From Fimbriiglobus ruber (lineage in GTDB: Bacteria; Planctomycetota; Planctomycetia; Gemmatales; Gemmataceae): 64,000 nucleotides of DNA. Position 1 is the stretch's first letter; each line of letters begins with the position of its first letter. The DNA is taken from the NCBI RefSeq assembly GCF_002197845.1, contig NZ_NIDE01000005.1, positions 682,001 to 746,000 on the forward strand, given 5' to 3'. The position numbers and the translations under genes were made by a program. The notes under the pieces are model-generated. The model had not been told where the DNA came from. It was given only the letters and a program-made list of their open reading frames with translations, and did not search any database. Positions 55,947-64,000 of this stretch are shown here, piece by piece.

Positions 55947-57100
55947 CGTGCCCGCACTGCCGGGAATCGGCCCGGTGCAAGGGATTCAAGTCCCGTCAAT
56001 TGGTCAGCCTGTTCGGTCCGCTCGAGTACTCCCGGCACTACTACTTGTGCCGGCACTGTCACCACGGCACGTCGCCCCTGGACGGGATACTGGGATTACG
56101 GGCTCACGATCTGACCCCGGCCGCCGACGACGTGGTTTGCCTGTCCGGTCTGGAGGACAGTTTCGCCACCGGGGCCGAAACGCTACTTCGGCGGTTGGCC
56201 GGTCTGCGGGTGAGTGAGTCGACGGTTCAGCGGGCGACCGAGGCCGCCGGCGAGCGGTTGGCCGAAGCCCAACATGCGGGCCAGACGTTCGGCCCGTCGA
56301 CCCCGTGGGCGTGGCACAAGGATGCCGACGGGAAGACGGTGGGTTACGTGTCGGTCGACGCCACGGGCGTCGGGCAACAAGGTCCCCGCGGGGCCAAAGC
56401 CGAAGGGCGAATGGCGTACATCGGGATGATTGACAACCCGGTCCCCGAGGAACGCCCGCGGTGGGCGAATCCGACGGCGGCCAAGCGGCCGGACTGGAAG
56501 GCCCGGTACGTGTCCCAGGTGCGATCGCTCGCGGAGTTAGCCGAGCCGTTGCGGCGGCACGCGTCCCACGTGGATCTGGACGGGGCCGACCGGTGGGTTG
56601 CGTTGTCGGACGGGGGGACCGGGTTGGAGGACTTCCTGCGGGGGAATTTCCCCCGCGTCGAAGCCGTCATCCTGGACTTCTACCACGTGGCCGAATACGT
56701 CGCCAAACTGTCCCGGGTCCTGCATCCGGGGGACGCGGATGCGGACACGCATTGGCGGGAGGCGACGTGCGAGGAACTCAAGACGTCGAGCGGCCGGGTC
56801 GTACTCGACACGCTCCGGTCGTTGGACGTCACCGGTCGCGGGGGAGCGGAGAGTGTTCGCGCGGAGGTCATGACGTACTTCACGAATCAGGCGCATCGGA
56901 TGGATTACCCGCACGACTTGGCCAAGGGCTGGCAGATTGGCAGTGGTCCTGTCGAGAGCGCGTGCAAGACGGTGATCGGGGAGCGGATGAAGGGCGGGGG
57001 AATGCGCTGGGGCGAAGATGGGGCCGATGCCATGAGTCACTTGCGGGCGCTGTTTTGTAGCTCGGATAACCAGTGGGCGGCGTTTTGGTCCAAGAATTAG
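55943..57100 (+). CDS. ISKra4-family transposase
   Basis: 385 residues. A zinc-finger N-terminus (MTCPHCRESARCKGFKSRQ...YLCRHCHHG) is followed by 'VGYVSVDATGV' (catalytic Asp), 'WVALSDGGTGLEDFLRGNF', 'VILDFYHVAEYVAKL' and 'GWQIGSGPVESACKTVIGERMKGGGMRWGEDG' (Glu). Complete and in one frame. Starts in an ATGA overlap with the small upstream gene. Confidence 0.85.
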   Translation: MTCPHCRESARCKGFKSRQLVSLFGPLEYSRHYYLCRHCHHGTSPLDGILGLRAHDLTPAADDVVCLSGLEDSFATGAETLLRRLAGLRVSESTVQRATEAAGERLAEAQHAGQTFGPSTPWAWHKDADGKTVGYVSVDATGVGQQGPRGAKAEGRMAYIGMIDNPVPEERPRWANPTAAKRPDWKARYVSQVRSLAELAEPLRRHASHVDLDGADRWVALSDGGTGLEDFLRGNFPRVEAVILDFYHVAEYVAKLSRVLHPGDADADTHWREATCEELKTSSGRVVLDTLRSLDVTGRGGAESVRAEVMTYFTNQAHRMDYPHDLAKGWQIGSGPVESACKTVIGERMKGGGMRWGEDGADAMSHLRALFCSSDNQWAAFWSKN

Positions 57101-57150
57101 ACCAACTTCTGCCCCCTTACGTGACGCTCACCCTTCCCCTGACCCTCGTC

Positions 57151-58643
57151 ATGGCCACGTGTGCGGCCCCGTCCGAATCCGACGCGCCCGACCACCCGGA
57201 CCGAACCCTCGACGATCGGTGGGCCGCGTCCGGGGCACAACTCCGGGCTCTCGTCGACGCCTTCCGGTCCGAACCCGTCACCCCGGCCCGGACCCTTCAG
57301 TTCGAGCACGATGTCCAGATCGTGATCCGCGAGTTGGGCCGGCAGGTCGTCCCATTCCGCTACAACCAGGTCGAACCCGCCGCCATCGCCGATCAACCCC
57401 GGCACGCCCGGTTCGAGCACGAGACGTACACCCGGGTTCACGCGAAAACCCGGCAGAACGTGTGGACCGTGTTCGGCCAACTGGTCGTCCGGCGGTTCGG
57501 CGACCGGCCGTCCCAGGCGGGCGAGCCGATGCTCTTCCCGCGGGCCCACCGACTCGGGTTGGTCCACGGGGCGAGTCCGGCCCTGGCCGCCCGGGCGTGC
57601 CAGTTGTTGGCCGCGGCCGGGGCCAACCAACAGCAGATCCTGGCCCGGTTGCGGGCGGACCACGGGGTCGGTTGGGGGGTCAAGAAATGGCGGCCGGTGA
57701 GTCGGGCCGTGTCGGACGAGATGGGCGTGTACCGGCACGACGCCCAGGTCGACCAACTCCGGACCTGGCTGGCCGCGGCGGGCGCATCGACCGGCCGCCA
57801 CAAGCCGGTCGTGTGCGTCGGTCGGGACGGGATCACACTCCGCCTGCGGATGAAACGTGGGAGTCTGTACGAGGTGGCCGGCACGAGCACGGTCCGCGTG
57901 TACGACCGCCGGGGGACGCGGTTGGGGACCGTGTACTTGGCGTACGCGCCCGAACCCGGCCAGCCGGCGATGCGTGGGGCCTTGACGGCCGTGATCCGCG
58001 ACGTGCTTACCCGGTGGGAGGGTCCGTTACCTCGGTGGTGCGACGTGACGGACACCGGGGACAACGAGACGGGGTACGACGACCGCGTCCTCCGGAGGAT
58101 GACACACCCGCGGACCGGGGCCCCACTCGCATGGGTCCGGGTGGTCGATTACTACCACGCGAGCGAGCGGGTGTGGGCACTGGTGAACGTGCTATTCGGC
58201 GACGCGTCGCGGGCCGTGGGTTGGGCGAAGACGATGCTGACGTGGTTGCTCCTGCCGGGCGGGGTGAACCGGGTCTTGCACTCGGCCGCGGCGTTCCGGG
58301 CGGCCCGAACGCTGACCCGGGTCCAGAAGAAGGAGTACGACCGCGCGTACGCGTACCTGCGGAATCGGATGGGCCACATGGACTATGCGAGATACCGACG
58401 GGTGGGGGTACCGTTGGGCAGTGGGGGCACCGAGGCGGCGTGCAAGACGGTCTTCACCCAGCGGTTGAAGCTCCGCGGGATGCGATGGGCAAAGGACGGG
58501 GCGCAGACGATCTTGAACCTGCGGGTGGTCTTCCTGAGCGGATCTGGGATGTCGTGTACGGGCGGGTGTTGGCCGCGCGGCCACAGCCCACGATGGAGGG
58601 TCACGTCGCTGCGGAGCCAAACGAGCTGGAAATCGCCGCATAA
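57151..58643 (+). pseudogene. second transposase (ISKra4/ISLre2-like), C-terminal frameshift
   Basis: From ATG 57151: 'VVCVGRDGITLRLR', 'WCDVTDTGDNETGYDD', 'VVDYYHASERVWALVNVLF' and 'GVPLGSGGTEAACKTVFTQRLKLRGMRWAKDGAQTILNLRVVFLS' give a DDE transposase. Near 58540 the frame must change to end sensibly as 'IWDVVYGRVLAARPQPTMEG...' with a stop at 58643; otherwise it runs on to 58965 through unrelated sequence. The element's ends are not clear. Inactive or needing a shift. Confidence 0.6.
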
Positions 58644-58818
58644 TCAACGCGTGAAAGAGACTCCACCGCTTCAAAATTACGAGATCGTTTTCCAATGTGA
58701 TCACGTTATACAACATGTGGCTCGTGAGGTCGGCAGCCGTATCGTCGCGTACGACAACTGCCGGCCGCTCAACCACAACTGGCAGCCTGAGGCGAATAAG
58801 CGGGAGCCGGCGCACTAC

Positions 58819-59499
58819 TTATCGCCCCCGACTGATCCGCCGGGTGACGATCGCCGGCGCCCCATCGACGCACCCAGTCAATTCGCCTTCGCCGACGTTA
58901 CCGTCCGTGTAGTAACAATCCCCTTCGCCGTTCTTCCCATCGAACGGGCCGTCTCGCGGGGCTAGCCGGGCCGCGGACAGTCGGCCGGCTCGACCCAGGT
59001 CGGCCAGGACGGTGTCTCGCTCGGTGTCCACGTCCGGAGCGATCCGGTGCGTGATCTTCCCGGTGGCCGGGCTGCGGCCGACCCTGGCGTCGAACGTCCC
59101 CGCGCCCACCCAGATCGAACGGCCGTCGGCGGTACACCCGGCCTCCCAAAACCGGGCGTGGTGGCGGGACCGGGCCGACCCGCCCACTTCCCGCTCGACC
59201 GCCACGTCCTGAACCCGGCCGAACAGGTACAGGTCGCTGACCGGCGCCTGGGGGTACGGCCGGTTCAGAACCACACTCGCCCCGATCCGGACGGCCGACC
59301 GGACATTGGTCCGGTCGGCCGGCGACCACCCGGCAGCACAGAACGCCGCGACCAACTCGTTTTTGGTTCCGACGAGACGGAGGTTAATCGGGTCGCCCGC
59401 CCGGCCGTCTTTGGTCGTGGTGAGGGTGGGGAAGGGGGCCGGCGTCGTTGGCCCGCTCGGGCTGACAATGAGGAGGCAGACGATGGCCGACGGGATCAT
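58819..59499 (-). CDS. secreted LssY C-terminal-domain protein
   Basis: 226 residues from ATG 59499 (GGAG 8 bases upstream); an in-frame GTG at 59544 adds 15 residues. A signal-like N-terminus (MIPSAIVCLLIVSPSG) is followed by the LssY_C domain: 'GDPINLRLVGTKNELVAAFCAAGWSPAD', 'ASVVLNRPYPQAPVSDLYLFGR', 'SRHHARFWEA' and 'GKITHRIAPDVDTERDTVLADL'. Function of the domain is unknown; in Legionella it is the C-terminal part of LssY. The gene would be on the opposite strand before the 20.9-kb inversion. Confidence 0.75.
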   Translation of the reverse strand: MIPSAIVCLLIVSPSGPTTPAPFPTLTTTKDGRAGDPINLRLVGTKNELVAAFCAAGWSPADRTNVRSAVRIGASVVLNRPYPQAPVSDLYLFGRVQDVAVEREVGGSARSRHHARFWEAGCTADGRSIWVGAGTFDARVGRSPATGKITHRIAPDVDTERDTVLADLGRAGRLSAARLAPRDGPFDGKNGEGDCYYTDGNVGEGELTGCVDGAPAIVTRRISRGR

Positions 59500-59742
59500 A
59501 GACACGGCTCCGGGAGTTTGCTTCAGTTTCGCCGGCCAATCCACACACAGGAAGTAGCCGGTCGGTGCGAGGTGGGAGTCTGCTTTAGCCGATCATTGCG
59601 CAACCGCTAACCTCGGCACGTTCGCTCTCAGACCCGGTCGAAGCGGATCGGGCGCCTGCAAACGCCACATCGCACCGACCGGACGAGAAGCGTGTTTATC
59701 CTGGTACGAAGTGGGTTTCAACGGCAATCATGGCTCTCGGAC

Positions 59743-61624
59743 GGGTGTAGTACATGGTTCGTTTCTATACTGCAAGCGCATGGCGGGCCTGCCCAGACTC
59801 GCTCGCTTGTCGTCGTACCCAGAACTCTTCCATCGGTTCGTCGTCACTCAGGTAATCGGCTCGCAATTGGAGCATCTCCTCGGCACCCACCTCCCGCCAG
59901 AACTTTTCCGTCCCTTTGACCCGGTAGTTAAATTGCTTCACCGCACTCTCCACATAACTCGACACGATCGGTAAACCGAGCCGCCGATAGTCGGCGTACC
60001 GCATGCGATCCTTGTTATTTCGGAAGGACCCCAACGCGGCCGCCACCACCTTCCGCGGACTCGTGGCCGCGTCCTCAGCGCCCGGAACCCCCAACTCGGC
60101 CTGCCGCGCGGTCAACGCGGTGATCACCTGGGCGACATCCCCGGCCCACACCCACCGAATCCACCGCTCATAGATGACCCACCCGTCGCCGGACGCCCGC
60201 CCGGCCATCGCCGCCGCGAACACGTAGCTCACCACGTGAATGAAATCCAACACCGGGGTGAACGACGAGAAGTCATTCCGCCAGACCGTCCAATTGGTCT
60301 CCGCCCCGTCCCCCAGGAACACCCGTCGCGGGGCCCCGAAGAACCCGGCCCGCCACGCCGCCGCGGCCATCATCGGGCCGAACGCGGCCCACCGCTGGCG
60401 GGTCGCCACCAATGTCCGTGTCACCACCTCCGGCACCCACGTGACCGTCGGCGCGGGTGCGGCGGACGGTGCGGGTGCGTCGGGCGTCGGGTCCGGCCGC
60501 GGTTCCGTCGCGGTACTCCCGGCCGACCGCCGGGCCTTCAATTCCTTCGCCAGTTGCGGGATCCAACTCCGGTCGACGAAGTGGGCCGGGATTTCCGGGC
60601 ACGGGTCGCGGCCCTTCTCCTCGCTCGTCATCGTCAACAGGGCGCCGATCTTGTCCTCACACCAATGGGTCGTGGGCGACGGGTCCGGGTCCGGGAACAG
60701 TGTGTCGTCGTGGATGTCTTCCGGCGGTTCGGCCTCGCCGGTCCGGCCGCGTTCGAAGATTTGCAACCGTCCGCCGTCGACCCCGACGACTCCTAGGGAG
60801 GGGGCCGTCACCCCCTCGGGCACACTCTTGCGGTCGGTCAGCGGTTGTTGGAGATCGTGTGCCACGGCCGCGTCCCGCTCGGCCACCCGCTCGTGCCCGA
60901 TCGCCTTGCAGGTCCGCCGGACTTGCTTGTCCGAGAGGTCGATGTCGGCCAGGGCGCGGAGATCCCGCTCGGCCTGCGCGTACGACGTGTTGTTGGCGCC
61001 GGCGAATACGATCTTGGCCTGAAGGGCCGGACGATACCGCGTGCGGTCGACCCCCAAGCTCTTGCCCTGAGGGGAAAAAAGCCCGCCGACAGCGGGGGCA
61101 ATAGTCCTTCGGTTCGTCCCACATGAGGCCACCCCCGCGGGTCGTCATCTCCCGGGGCGATGGTTCGGCCGGATGCGGGAACGGGCACTCGCAGTCGGGG
61201 CAGTTCTGGGCGTCCGGGGGCCGTTGCGCCCGGAGCGCGGCGGCCTGTCGGGTCACTCCGCGTTCGAGGAGTTTCTGGGTCAGGATCGCGCGGGCCGCGA
61301 GGGCCATGTCTTCCAAGTCCGTCAGGGTCGTGCCCCACGGCGGACCGTTGTCGCCCCAGAGTTCGTCGGCCAAGTGCTTGGCGACCCCTTCGAGGTAGCG
61401 GCGGTGCGGTTCGAGTGTCGCCGCCGGCGAGGTCGCGCGTGCCATCGTGGCATTCCGTGAGTGGGCGTGAGGAATCCGTCCCGCGGACAGGGTAACGCAA
61501 CGACTTCGAGAAAAATAGGCCTGTTAAAATGGGGGACCCGTTTCCGAAGTCCTTGGTGAGAAAGCGAACTTGGATCACGCGATTTAGCGGGGCAGAATCT
61601 GATAGCAAACCTTGTACTGCACCC
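59743..61624 (-). mobile_element. ISKra4-type element, copy 2
   Basis: 1882 bp, almost identical to copy 1 and inverted relative to it. Left flank CTCTCGGAC (59734-59742) is the complement of the left flank of copy 1; right flank GCGGGTGCG (61625-61633) is the complement of the right flank of copy 1. Lacks the nested IS. Confidence 0.92.
59765..61445 (-). CDS. ISKra4-family transposase (copy 2), two frames
   Basis: Same protein as copy 1: frame A from ATG 61445, a shift at T6C4 (minus strand, near 61075), and the DDE frame ending at 59765. The translated DDE frame has the same 455 residues in both copies, so the copies are recent or kept alike by recombination. Confidence 0.85.
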
Positions 61625-61730
61625 GCGGGTGCGCGGGCCGGTGCGCTTCGCTTGACGGGGTCTGCCGGTCCGGCTACCGTGCCAGTTAGCGTTTCGATGG
61701 CACGCCCCCGGATTCGCGGGATCGTAGGAC

Positions 61731-62348
61731 ATGGCTCAGCGTTCATACCGGTGGCTCGTGGTGGCCCTCGCGGTCGTCGGTTTGGCCGCCGACCAGGGCA
61801 GCAAATACGGCGTCTTCCGGTGGCTGTACGACGGCTCGTTCCGCGGTGAGCGGGAGGTCGTCGAGGGGTGGTTCAAGCTGACGGCCGAGTTCGACGACCG
61901 GGTCCAGCCGTGCGACTGCTCGTTCCACGTCCTGCAGACCTGGAGCGCGCCGAAGATGCCGCGGGTGAACCACGGCGCCCTGTTCGGCCTCGGCGGCGAA
62001 CACAAGGGGGGCGCGAACCAGGTCTTCGCGGGGGTGAGCATCCTGGCTGCGGCCGGGATTATCATCTGGACGGCTCGCCGGGCGACCGCCGCGGACGGGT
62101 GGTTGTGCGCCGCCCTCGGCTTGATTCTCGGCGGCACCATCGGGAACCTGTACGACCGCATCGTGTTCAACGGCGTCCGCGACTTCCTCTACTTCTACAA
62201 GATCGATTGGCCGGTGTTCAACGTCGCCGACTGTTGTCTCGTCTGCGGCGCCGGGATGCTCCTGCTGCACGCGTTCGTCGCCCCCGCCGCTTCAACGCCC
62301 GTGCCGGAAGGGCAAGCCGCCGCCGCAGTGCCCGCCCCGGCGAAATAA
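61731..62348 (+). CDS. lspA: lipoprotein signal peptidase (signal peptidase II)
   Basis: 205 residues. Helices and motifs are as in LspA: 'VVGLAADQGSKYGVF' (first Asp region), 'VNHGALFGL' (N.GAAF-like), 'GGTIGNLYDRIVFNGVRDFL' and 'FNVADCCLVCGAGMLL' with both catalytic Asp (D of GNLYDR and of NVAD). A ~40-residue insert after helix 1 and a Pro/Ala-rich tail are longer than usual. It cleaves prolipoproteins in the inner membrane, matching the lipoproteins seen nearby. Confidence 0.92.
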   Translation: MAQRSYRWLVVALAVVGLAADQGSKYGVFRWLYDGSFRGEREVVEGWFKLTAEFDDRVQPCDCSFHVLQTWSAPKMPRVNHGALFGLGGEHKGGANQVFAGVSILAAAGIIIWTARRATAADGWLCAALGLILGGTIGNLYDRIVFNGVRDFLYFYKIDWPVFNVADCCLVCGAGMLLLHAFVAPAASTPVPEGQAAAAVPAPAK

Positions 62349-62425
62349 GGCGTGTGGTAGGAAATACCCGACCCGTCCGTTGTGGCTCCTGGTCGCGTCG
62401 CGGGGTTTGCCCGCGCTTTTCTGTT

Positions 62426-62593
62426 CAGTCTGAAGGACTGATGGTTCTCAGCCCGGGGCAACGCCCTGGGAGCAGGCGGCACACATCCCGACTTCCCCGA
62501 TCACCCGTGTCGCAGCCTTTCAGGCTGAAAATTCTGGTTGTCGTCTAACCCAGGGCGTTGCCCCGAGCTGAGAACCGTCAGCCCTTCAGGCTG
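62426..62593. repeat. long inverted repeat with GGGGCAACGCCCTGGG core
   Basis: Arms 62426-62470 and 62549-62593 match as inverted repeats at about 41 of 45 bases and contain GGTTCTCAGC..GGGGCAACGCCC. A third short relative (CAGCCTTTCAGGCTGAAAA) lies at 62514-62532. The gap 62349-62762 holds no other feature. The look is of an interspersed, hairpin-forming repeat family. Confidence 0.75.
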
Positions 62594-62762
62594 AAAACGA
62601 CTACTACGTCCGCTCCTCCGCCTTCCTGCCGCACGACTCACTTCTTACTCATTTTCGCCGCTTGGCGGCCCTCACCGCTACCCCTTGACCGGGGCGGTTG
62701 ATAAAACCCGTCCACAGACCTTCTTCCGCCGCCGCACCCTGACTCAGACCGGGGGGCCGATC

Positions 62763-64000
62763 GTGCCCGTCTTGTTCGCCGTCACTCTCTTCGTTAGCGC
62801 GACCCTCCTGTTCATGGTCCAGCCGATGGTCGGGAAGATGATTCTCCCGCTCCTCGGCGGGAGCCCGGCGGCGTGGAACACGTGCATGGTCTTCTTCCAG
62901 GGGCTCCTGCTCCTGGGTTACCTGTACGCCCACAACCTGTCGACCAAGTACACCCCGGCCCGGCAGACGGTCCTCCACCTGTGCGTCCTCGGGGCGACGG
63001 TCGCCTGGCTCGCCGCGGCCGCCGTCCTGTCGCCGAACCACTCCCCGGTCGCGGTGTTCAAGTCGCTCGCCCCGCAGGGGTACTCGTACCCGATGTTCGG
63101 CGTCCTGGCGTTGCTCGGGGTGGCGATCGGCATCCCGTTCCTCGTCATCTCCACCAGCGCCCCGCTGCTCCAGCGGTGGTTCGCGTACTCCGGCCACCCG
63201 TCGGCCAAGGACCCGTACTTCCTCTACGCCGCGAGCAACGCGGGCAGCTTGATCTCGCTGCTCGGGTACCCGCTGGTGATCGAACCGAGCCTGTCGCTGG
63301 CAAACCAGGCGTGGCTCTGGGCCGGCGGGTTCGTGCTGCTCATCGGGCTGGTCTACTTGTGCGGCCAGGCGGCCAAACACCCGCTGCTGCCGCCCGGCAA
63401 GACCGCGGCCGCGGGGGTCAGTCATTCGGTCCCCGACCCGACCGACCCCGGCCCGCCCCCCCTCTTGCGGAAGCTCCGGTGGATGGGCCTGGCGTTCGTC
63501 CCGTCCAGCCTGATGCTCGGCGTCACGTTCCACATGACCACGGATATCGCGTCCGTCCCGCTCTTGTGGGTGATCCCGCTCGCCTTGTACCTGATTACGT
63601 TCATCATCGCGTACGCGCACACGCCGTGGTGGTTCCGCCCGGTGCTGGGGAACGTCAGCCCGGTACTCACACTTTTGCTCGTGTTCGTCCTGGTGTCGAA
63701 CGTGGGCGCGAAGATGAGCCAGTTCTTCCTGCTCCTGCTCCACATCGGCGTCTACTTCTTTACGGCCCTCTTGATGCACACCGAACTCGCCCGCGAGCGG
63801 CCGCACCCGAACCACCTGACCGGGTACTTCCTCTGGATCTCGATCGGCGGCGTCCTCGGCGGGATCTTCAACGCCCTCATCGCCCCGGTGGCGTTCACCC
63901 AGAGCTACGAGTACCCGATCGCGATCGCCATCGGGTGCCTGCTCGTCCCGGTGCTGGACGGGGTGGGGGCGGGTCCGCAGTCCGAGGGCCGGAAGCAGTG
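62763..64000 (+). CDS. multi-pass membrane protein, 3'-truncated by window end
   Basis: The frame is open from GTG 62763 (behind a G-rich stretch) to the window end, at least 412 residues. About ten hydrophobic helices are present: 'VLFAVTLFVSATLLFMVQPMVGKMILPLLGGSPAAWNTCMVFFQGLLLLGYLYAH' at the start, then 'STSAPLLQRWFAYSGHPSAKDPYFLYAASNAGSLISLLGYPLVIEP', 'VPSSLMLGVTFHMTTDIASVPLLWVIPLALYLITFI' and 'HLTGYFLWISIGGVLGGIFNALIAP'. These phrases are those of large membrane proteins with a C-terminal spermidine-synthase-like domain; that domain would lie beyond the window. Transported or modified substrate is unknown. Confidence 0.8.
   Translation, partial: MPVLFAVTLFVSATLLFMVQPMVGKMILPLLGGSPAAWNTCMVFFQGLLLLGYLYAHNLSTKYTPARQTVLHLCVLGATVAWLAAAAVLSPNHSPVAVFKSLAPQGYSYPMFGVLALLGVAIGIPFLVISTSAPLLQRWFAYSGHPSAKDPYFLYAASNAGSLISLLGYPLVIEPSLSLANQAWLWAGGFVLLIGLVYLCGQAAKHPLLPPGKTAAAGVSHSVPDPTDPGPPPLLRKLRWMGLAFVPSSLMLGVTFHMTTDIASVPLLWVIPLALYLITFIIAYAHTPWWFRPVLGNVSPVLTLLLVFVLVSNVGAKMSQFFLLLLHIGVYFFTALLMHTELARERPHPNHLTGYFLWISIGGVLGGIFNALIAPVAFTQSYEYPIAIAIGCLLVPVLDGVGAGPQSEGRKQ

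Larger units (their letters stand above)
55624..57118 (+). mobile_element. ISKra4-like element, different from the paired copies
   Basis: Short inverted ends AAGGGGGC (left) and complement at 57111-57118; no direct repeat is seen outside. Contains two overlapping genes. It begins right after the IS3 element and is followed at once by another transposase gene. Confidence 0.55.

Noticed and set aside
62649-63815. 388-residue minus-strand ORF
   Set aside because: It is the antisense of a clear multi-pass membrane protein on the plus strand; its product is only charged low-complexity residues, as expected for a shadow frame in GC-rich DNA.

Overview
The window looks like the chromosome of a planctomycete, most likely a Gemmataceae relative. 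The DNA is GC-rich. It carries a pseudopilin-like DUF1559 protein, a TIGR03067-type secreted protein, an ECF sigma factor with a long non-sigma C-terminal extension, and a MoxR/DUF58/DUF4350/DUF4129/RDD/SpoIIM membrane cluster. It is also crowded with IS630, IS66, IS1-like, ISKra4, ISAzo13, IS701-like and IS3 elements. These assignments come from reading motifs; no database search was run.

Layout. 1-11.2 kb is a phage or prophage segment: tail or host-recognition proteins, small virion or accessory proteins, a membrane/holin-like protein, an overlapping i-spanin/o-spanin pair, and a giant DNA methylase-helicase interrupted by an in-frame amber codon. 11.4-19.1 kb holds ordinary cargo: a secreted cysteine-peptidase-fold protein, an IS630 element inserted 2 bp before an SRPBCC gene, stress-type proteins (DUF2382) and small membrane proteins. 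19.2-25.1 kb is a two-gene defence-like operon, a SIR2-STAND-TPR protein with a C-terminal cold-shock-like domain followed by a DUF3883 nuclease-like protein. The first gene is split by an IS66 element whose 8-bp target duplication allows exact reconstruction of an uninterrupted frame of about 1028 codons. A tRNA 3'-half remnant and a terminator lie upstream at 25.5 kb. 27-33.9 kb is the MoxR cluster. 34-35.3 kb is decayed.

From 35.3 to 61.6 kb the sequence is bounded by two inverted 1882-bp copies of one ISKra4-type element; the left copy also carries a nested 1704-bp IS. Their 9-bp target duplications are swapped between the two copies. This shows that the 20.9 kb between them was inverted by recombination. 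Inside the inverted block are DUF1559 and lipoprotein genes, the ECF sigma fusion, an SMI1/KNR4 protein, a ParA operon, a glucose-dehydrogenase-like enzyme divergent from a GlcE-like flavoprotein, a PIN-like two-gene module, an IS graveyard (50.5-58.6 kb) that has destroyed a TPR gene, and an LssY_C gene. 61.7-64 kb returns to housekeeping-type genes: lspA, a repeat hairpin and a truncated multi-pass membrane protein.

How the genes work together. The SIR2 NADase-like, P-loop, TPR and cold-shock-like modules read as effector, switch and sensor of an abortive-infection protein, with the DUF3883 protein as a co-transcribed partner; as it stands the system is inactivated by IS66. The spanin pair is a complete outer-membrane lysis module. 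The MoxR cluster resembles the widespread MoxR-ATPase plus vWA/transglutaminase-like membrane assembly. Several non-IS genes carry single-base frameshifts or nonsense codons, which may be real decay or assembly error.
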